Shown piece by piece: positions 60,337 through 64,000 of a DNA stretch of 64,000 nucleotides (position 1 is its first letter; every line of letters starts with the position of its first letter). Source of the DNA: Garcia nutans (Eukaryota > Streptophyta > Magnoliopsida > Malpighiales > Euphorbiaceae); contig CANTUV010000024.1 in assembly GCA_947685225.1 (NCBI GenBank), forward strand, positions 50,806,001 through 50,870,000. Reading direction: 5' to 3'. The notes beneath the pieces are model-generated. The model did no database searches, was not told the origin of the DNA, and worked only from the letters and a program-made list of their open reading frames with translations. The position numbers and the translations under genes are program-made.

Positions 60337-60346
60337 CTATATAATA
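60337..60346 (+). promoter_or_regulatory. TATA box of the DOMON-cytochrome b561 gene
   Basis: CTATATAATA, about 115 bp before the start codon at 60458, the only strong TATA word at a suitable distance. The 5' untranslated region would be roughly 85 bp. Confidence 0.55.
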
Positions 60347-60457
60347 ACTTCAAACTCTTCCAAGGCCTAACCCAAAACCTATCTTACACAATTACTCATT
60401 TGTTTCTTTTCTTGATTTTCTTGACCATTTCTTGGTGGTTTTTCTTGATCAACAACA

Positions 60458-62259
60458 ATGGAAACAAATCTAAAACTTATTGTATTATTTTACCTTTCAA
60501 TTTTTATGTCCGTAATTCTCTCTTCATCTGCCCAAAAATGTTCTAGCTATACTTTTTCTAGCAATAAACTCTTTACAGCTTGTGATGATCTTCCTTATTT
60601 AAACTCATTTTTACATTGGAATTACAATTCATCATCAAAAGTTCTCCAAATTGCTTATAGGCAAACAGAAGTGAGTTCTTCTAAATGGGTTGCTTGGGCA
60701 ATTAATCCTAATTCAAAAGGGATGGTGGGTTCACAAGCATTAATTGCATACCAAAAATCTGACGGAACTGTGAAAGCTTATACTTCACCTATAAGCAGCT
60801 ATCAGACTTCACTTCAAGAAGGGAAACTTAGTTTTGATGTTTCAGATTTATCAGCTACTTACGAAAATAATGAAATGATTATATTTGCTAGTTTAGGTAT
60901 TTCAGATGTTGGAACTACTACTTTAAATCAAGTTTGGCAAGATGGTCCAGTTTCTGGTTATTCTCCTCAAATTCATCCCACTTCTGGAGCTAATGTGCAA
61001 TCCATGGCAACTGTTAATCTTCTTTCTGGGTCTGTTGGGGCTAGTGGAGGAGGAGATGAAAAAGTCAAGAAGAGAAATGTAAGTACTTCAAATGACGATA
61101 AATATATATAGTTTATTCATTTGATTGATTAATTTTGGATTTAGTTGTTCTTCTGTATCATTATTTCAGATTCATGGAGTGCTAAATGCGGTGAGTTGGG
61201 GAATAATGATGCCAGTAGGTGCATTAATAGCAAGGTACTTGAAAATATTTAAATCAGCAGATCCAGCATGGTTTTATCTACATGTTAGCTGCCAATCCAT
61301 AGCCTATATAGTTAGTGTTGCTGGATGGGTCACTGGTCTCAAACTTGGTGCCGATTCTCCTGGTATTCAATATGATGCCCATAGAACCATTGGGATCATC
61401 CTTTTCTGCCTTGGAACCCTTCAGGTATATCTCAAAATTAATTCTTTAATTTATTGCGTTTTCTTAAATATATATGTATGAAATAAGAGAAAAAAATATT
61501 TATTTTTTCTTTTTTAAACTCTCGGCTCTTATGAAAGAATTCTTGCAAAGGGTTTGAATTTTGTTCTATTAACAAAATTCAATTTAAATAATTTTAAATA
61601 AATGTTTAAGTTATAAAATTATTTTAAATTTTATTACTTGAAATAATTGAAAAATAAAATGACTATACATGTTTCTTATTTTGTTTTGATCAAATTAATT
61701 AATTTATTATTTTAGACTTTTATGATAAAACTCATTAAATATGGATTAAATTCTTTAAAAGTATACTACACTCAACATGATTTCTCAACTTTTTCAATTT
61801 TTTTTTTAAAATAAAGTCTTCTAATGGTATAGCTTTAAAACAAGAGAATTATAAAAAATTTCTTAAAAGAACATGATATTTTTCTAAAAAAAGAAAAGGA
61901 AATTAAGTGTTGCTTTGGTTTGAATATAGGTGTTCGCTTTGCTTCTAAGGCCAAAACCAGATCACAAGTACAGATTCTACTGGAACATTTACCACCATAC
62001 AGTTGGATACACTGTAATTATCCTTAGCATCATCAACATATTCAAAGGATTCGACATCTTGAATCCTGCAAAGAAATGGAAGAATGCTTACATTGGCGTA
62101 ATCGCAGCTTTGGCCTTCAATGCTGTGTGGTTGGAAGGTTATACATGGTATCTAGTGGTCAAGAGGAGAAGATCAGAAGCTGCTGGAAAATTGCCTCAGG
62201 GCGTCAATGGATCAAATGAGGTCAATGGATATGGTGCTAGGCAACACCAGGGGGTCTAA
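60458..62259 (+). CDS. Cytochrome b561 and DOMON domain-containing protein
   Basis: Three exons: 60458-61078, 61170-61424, 61930-62259 (GT-AG introns of 91 and 505 bp), giving 401 residues, normal for this plant family (about 390-410). A signal peptide covers residues 1-26 (hydrophobic LKLIVLFYLSIFMSVIL, then S-S-A-Q-K-C). The DOMON domain (about 45-185) has L-H-W-N-Y, W-V-A-W-A-I-N-P and MVGSQALIAY. A Gly/Lys-rich linker leads to the cytochrome b561 core (about 208-365) of membrane helices with the four expected haem-ligand histidines: H209, H245, H278 and H314. The short C-terminal tail is basic then polar. By family it is a plasma-membrane, auxin-responsive AIR12-related protein that moves electrons across the membrane, probably from cytosolic ascorbate. 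No breaks; it looks functional. Confidence 0.95.
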
Positions 62260-63221
62260 GTTAGCTTATGTGCCTTACAGATTATGTTTTTGTTTTGGGT
62301 TCTGATTGATCTTTAATATTTGGCTTTTAGTGGTGTGTTTTAGCTCTTTTGTATATATATTGTATTCCATTTTGGATACTTGTGCACTGAGGGAGGTTAG
62401 GATTAGAAGTTGATTCTTTCACAGGGTAGTTTTAGAAGTTGGCCGGATGGTATTGTACTTGTTCCTTTAGAAATTCATGTATTTGATTTTTTTAGTGTAA
62501 TTATTTATATATTTGTGTTGATCATAGACTTTCTATGGACAGGATCTATATTTGAAAAACACTAAAATTTTACAAAGATTTAAGTCCACTAGTGACAAAA
62601 GTATGTGTTAGGTAGTCCTATATATTCCCCCTTTCCAATTAATTAAAAAAAATATCCACTCGATCACTACTGATTTTCATCTTTCATCCTCTCATTTTTC
62701 ATTTTGGAATATAAGAGCTGACTAGCTCAACCGAACTAACCAAATGCATTTTACAAGATTAACACTCGATTACTAGCACACTACATGCTTTCAAGGTAGA
62801 AGCAAAACTAGAATACCTTGCACACAATTGAGAGAAAATAATTATGATAATTAAGCTATGATAACTGTATTTAGAAGCAACCACCAACTATTCTTAGTCA
62901 CGCTAATTGTATGATTATTTACAAGAGAAATTGCAAATGATGGAAAGATGATATTTGAGATCATGCACTTGTATAGATAATGAAAAATAATCAGGGAAGA
63001 CTCCCCTAAACTTGCATATATAACCCCAAGTGCAAGAGTCTGATTACAAAGATTTGATTCTAAAAAATAATCAAGCATAGATTCAAAGCCACAGGGAAGA
63101 ATCCTTATAATAAAGCTTCGCCAGATGAAATCAATGAAGACACTGCTACAAGTAGTAAAAACAAAGGGAACTGTTTTTCTTAAATAGTAACAAATTTCTA
63201 ATTTTCATTTATGTTGCTTTC
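62260..63221. other. Convergent 3' regions between the two host genes
   Basis: Contains the 3' untranslated region of the cytochrome b561 gene (TTTTGTATATATATTGTATTCC near 62348 is a plausible processing region; split here only for description) and, from the other side, that of the inositol monophosphatase gene. No gene seen in between. Confidence 0.6.
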
Positions 63222-63899
63222 TCATTCTGATTGCTGCAAAACCTCAATAAATGCATCCTTTAGTGAAGGGTTTGAAGCTGCCACTCTCTGAGAGGTGATG
63301 TCAAAATCTTTACCAGATCTGATGTAAAACGACCACCATCAAAACCATAATGCAAATATTATAAAATGAGCAAAATCTAGAAGTTCTAGAAGTTTGTATT
63401 CTTAGTTTCATGACAAAGCCTCATTGGATGTTGATGTCGATGCCCGCCACTTGTGTAGCTCAAAATATTGACCTATTTCACGCCTAACTGACAAATCGAT
63501 TTTTGTGAATGTCACAAGAAAAAGACTGATGCCAATTGACTTTCAAGTTTTAACCCACTGTGACATTTGGCAACACGGAATTGGGGCTCTAATCTAATCT
63601 ATTTCTTGCATTGCACAAGTTAGGTTCTGGTTGAAAATAAACAAGTCATGAAGATTATCACTTACGGGTCATAAACAAGTCCTCCAGCTTCTTTGAGAAT
63701 CACAGTGCCACCTGCTACATCCCTGAGCACCAGGGCAGATTATATATATTAATCTTGTTTTGTACTAAACTTTGCTGAGATAAATCAGAAACACATACCA
63801 TGGACCTCCATATCCAGTTTCATAAAATAAATCAAGTCTTCCGCATGCAACACCACAAAGATTCAATGCACAGGATCCACTCATTCTAAGAGATCTCAC
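63222..63899 (-). CDS. VTC4: Inositol monophosphatase (VTC4/IMP type), last three exons
   Basis: Three exons on the - strand: 63899-63799, 63722-63666 and 63318-63222, the last ending in TGA (63224-63222). GT-AG junctions and phases fit. The product gives the C-terminal ~85 residues of a plant inositol/L-galactose-1-phosphate phosphatase. It begins VRSLRMSGSCALNLCGVACG, then YETGYGGPW|DVAGG, the conserved W-D-x-A-x-G metal-binding motif created across the first junction. It continues with LKEAGGLVYDPSGKDFDITS and RVAASNPSLKDAF. It matches VTC4-type enzymes better than the plastid IMPL paralogues. The enzyme is Mg-dependent and acts in myo-inositol and ascorbate synthesis. Upstream exons would lie beyond position 64000; 63903-64000 looks intronic. 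Confidence 0.85.
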
Positions 63900-64000
63900 C
63901 TGATAACAAGAGAAACAGATATGAGGTCTGCGGATGCCAACATTTTTTTTCCAAAGCGTGGAATTTCTACATGCCAAGTTGTAGTCTTTGTAGTCCTACC

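Noticed and set aside
60217..60546. 109-codon frame overlapping the start of the cytochrome b561 gene
   Set aside because: It covers the untranslated leader and an alternative frame of exon 1; the 60458 start gives the complete signal peptide and DOMON domain.
63903..64000. A further upstream exon of the inositol monophosphatase gene
   Set aside because: Translation of the - strand here shows no match to the expected upstream protein block and no donor site; it looks intronic.

Overview
The window is nuclear DNA of a flowering plant, most likely a eudicot. The evidence is strong A+T richness, short GT-AG introns, plant-type LTR retrotransposons, a plant L1 LINE with an RNase H tail, and two recognisable plant genes at the right end. 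I cannot name the species. There is nothing prokaryotic here, no CRISPR array, and no rRNA or tRNA gene that I can see.

Positions 1-54945 are one large nest of mobile elements. The oldest layer I can follow is an L1-type LINE on the + strand. Its remnants lie at 5395-5655, 6243-7571, 13084-13745 and about 54201-54945, where it ends in an A-run. It is split by an inverted SINE-like dimer (5656-6242), long AT-rich LTR-type repeats (7572-13083, 13746-16206) and an LTR of 'family X' (16207-17785 plus 51928-52092). Inside that LTR sits a decayed Ty3/gypsy element (17786-51927; LTR ends TGATG/CATCA, methionine-tRNA primer site, gag-protease-RT-RNaseH-integrase). That element contains two solo LTRs of about 2.9 kb, one inside the other (19021-24880 and 20769-23641). 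Its 3' LTR contains family-X element A (29976-51262, - strand). The gag gene of A contains family-X element B (36942-47723, + strand). Exact 5-bp target duplications support A (CAAGG), B (CCACC) and the inner solo LTR (GTGTC).

Family X is the most interesting component. It has LTRs of about 2.2-2.4 kb and a gag gene of the kind seen in the Ty3/gypsy Tat lineage. I see no protease, reverse transcriptase or integrase, so it should depend on another element. Just inside the 3' LTR lies a long minisatellite. Copy B carries an antisense gene resembling the plant mobile domain (PMD/MAIN-like) family, with its own TATA box, an upstream array of 16-bp palindromes and short GT-AG introns. Copy C at the left edge (1-3632) keeps the same antisense promoter and first exon. 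Copy A lacks this cassette and has a different minisatellite.

From 54946 to the end the DNA is single-copy-like. It has an A+T-rich spacer with a degenerate non-autonomous hAT-type element (57472-58487), then a complete three-exon gene for a secreted/membrane DOMON plus cytochrome b561 protein (60458-62259, +). The convergent 3' end of an inositol monophosphatase gene (last three exons, 63222-63899, -) closes the window. These two are the only host genes that look functional.
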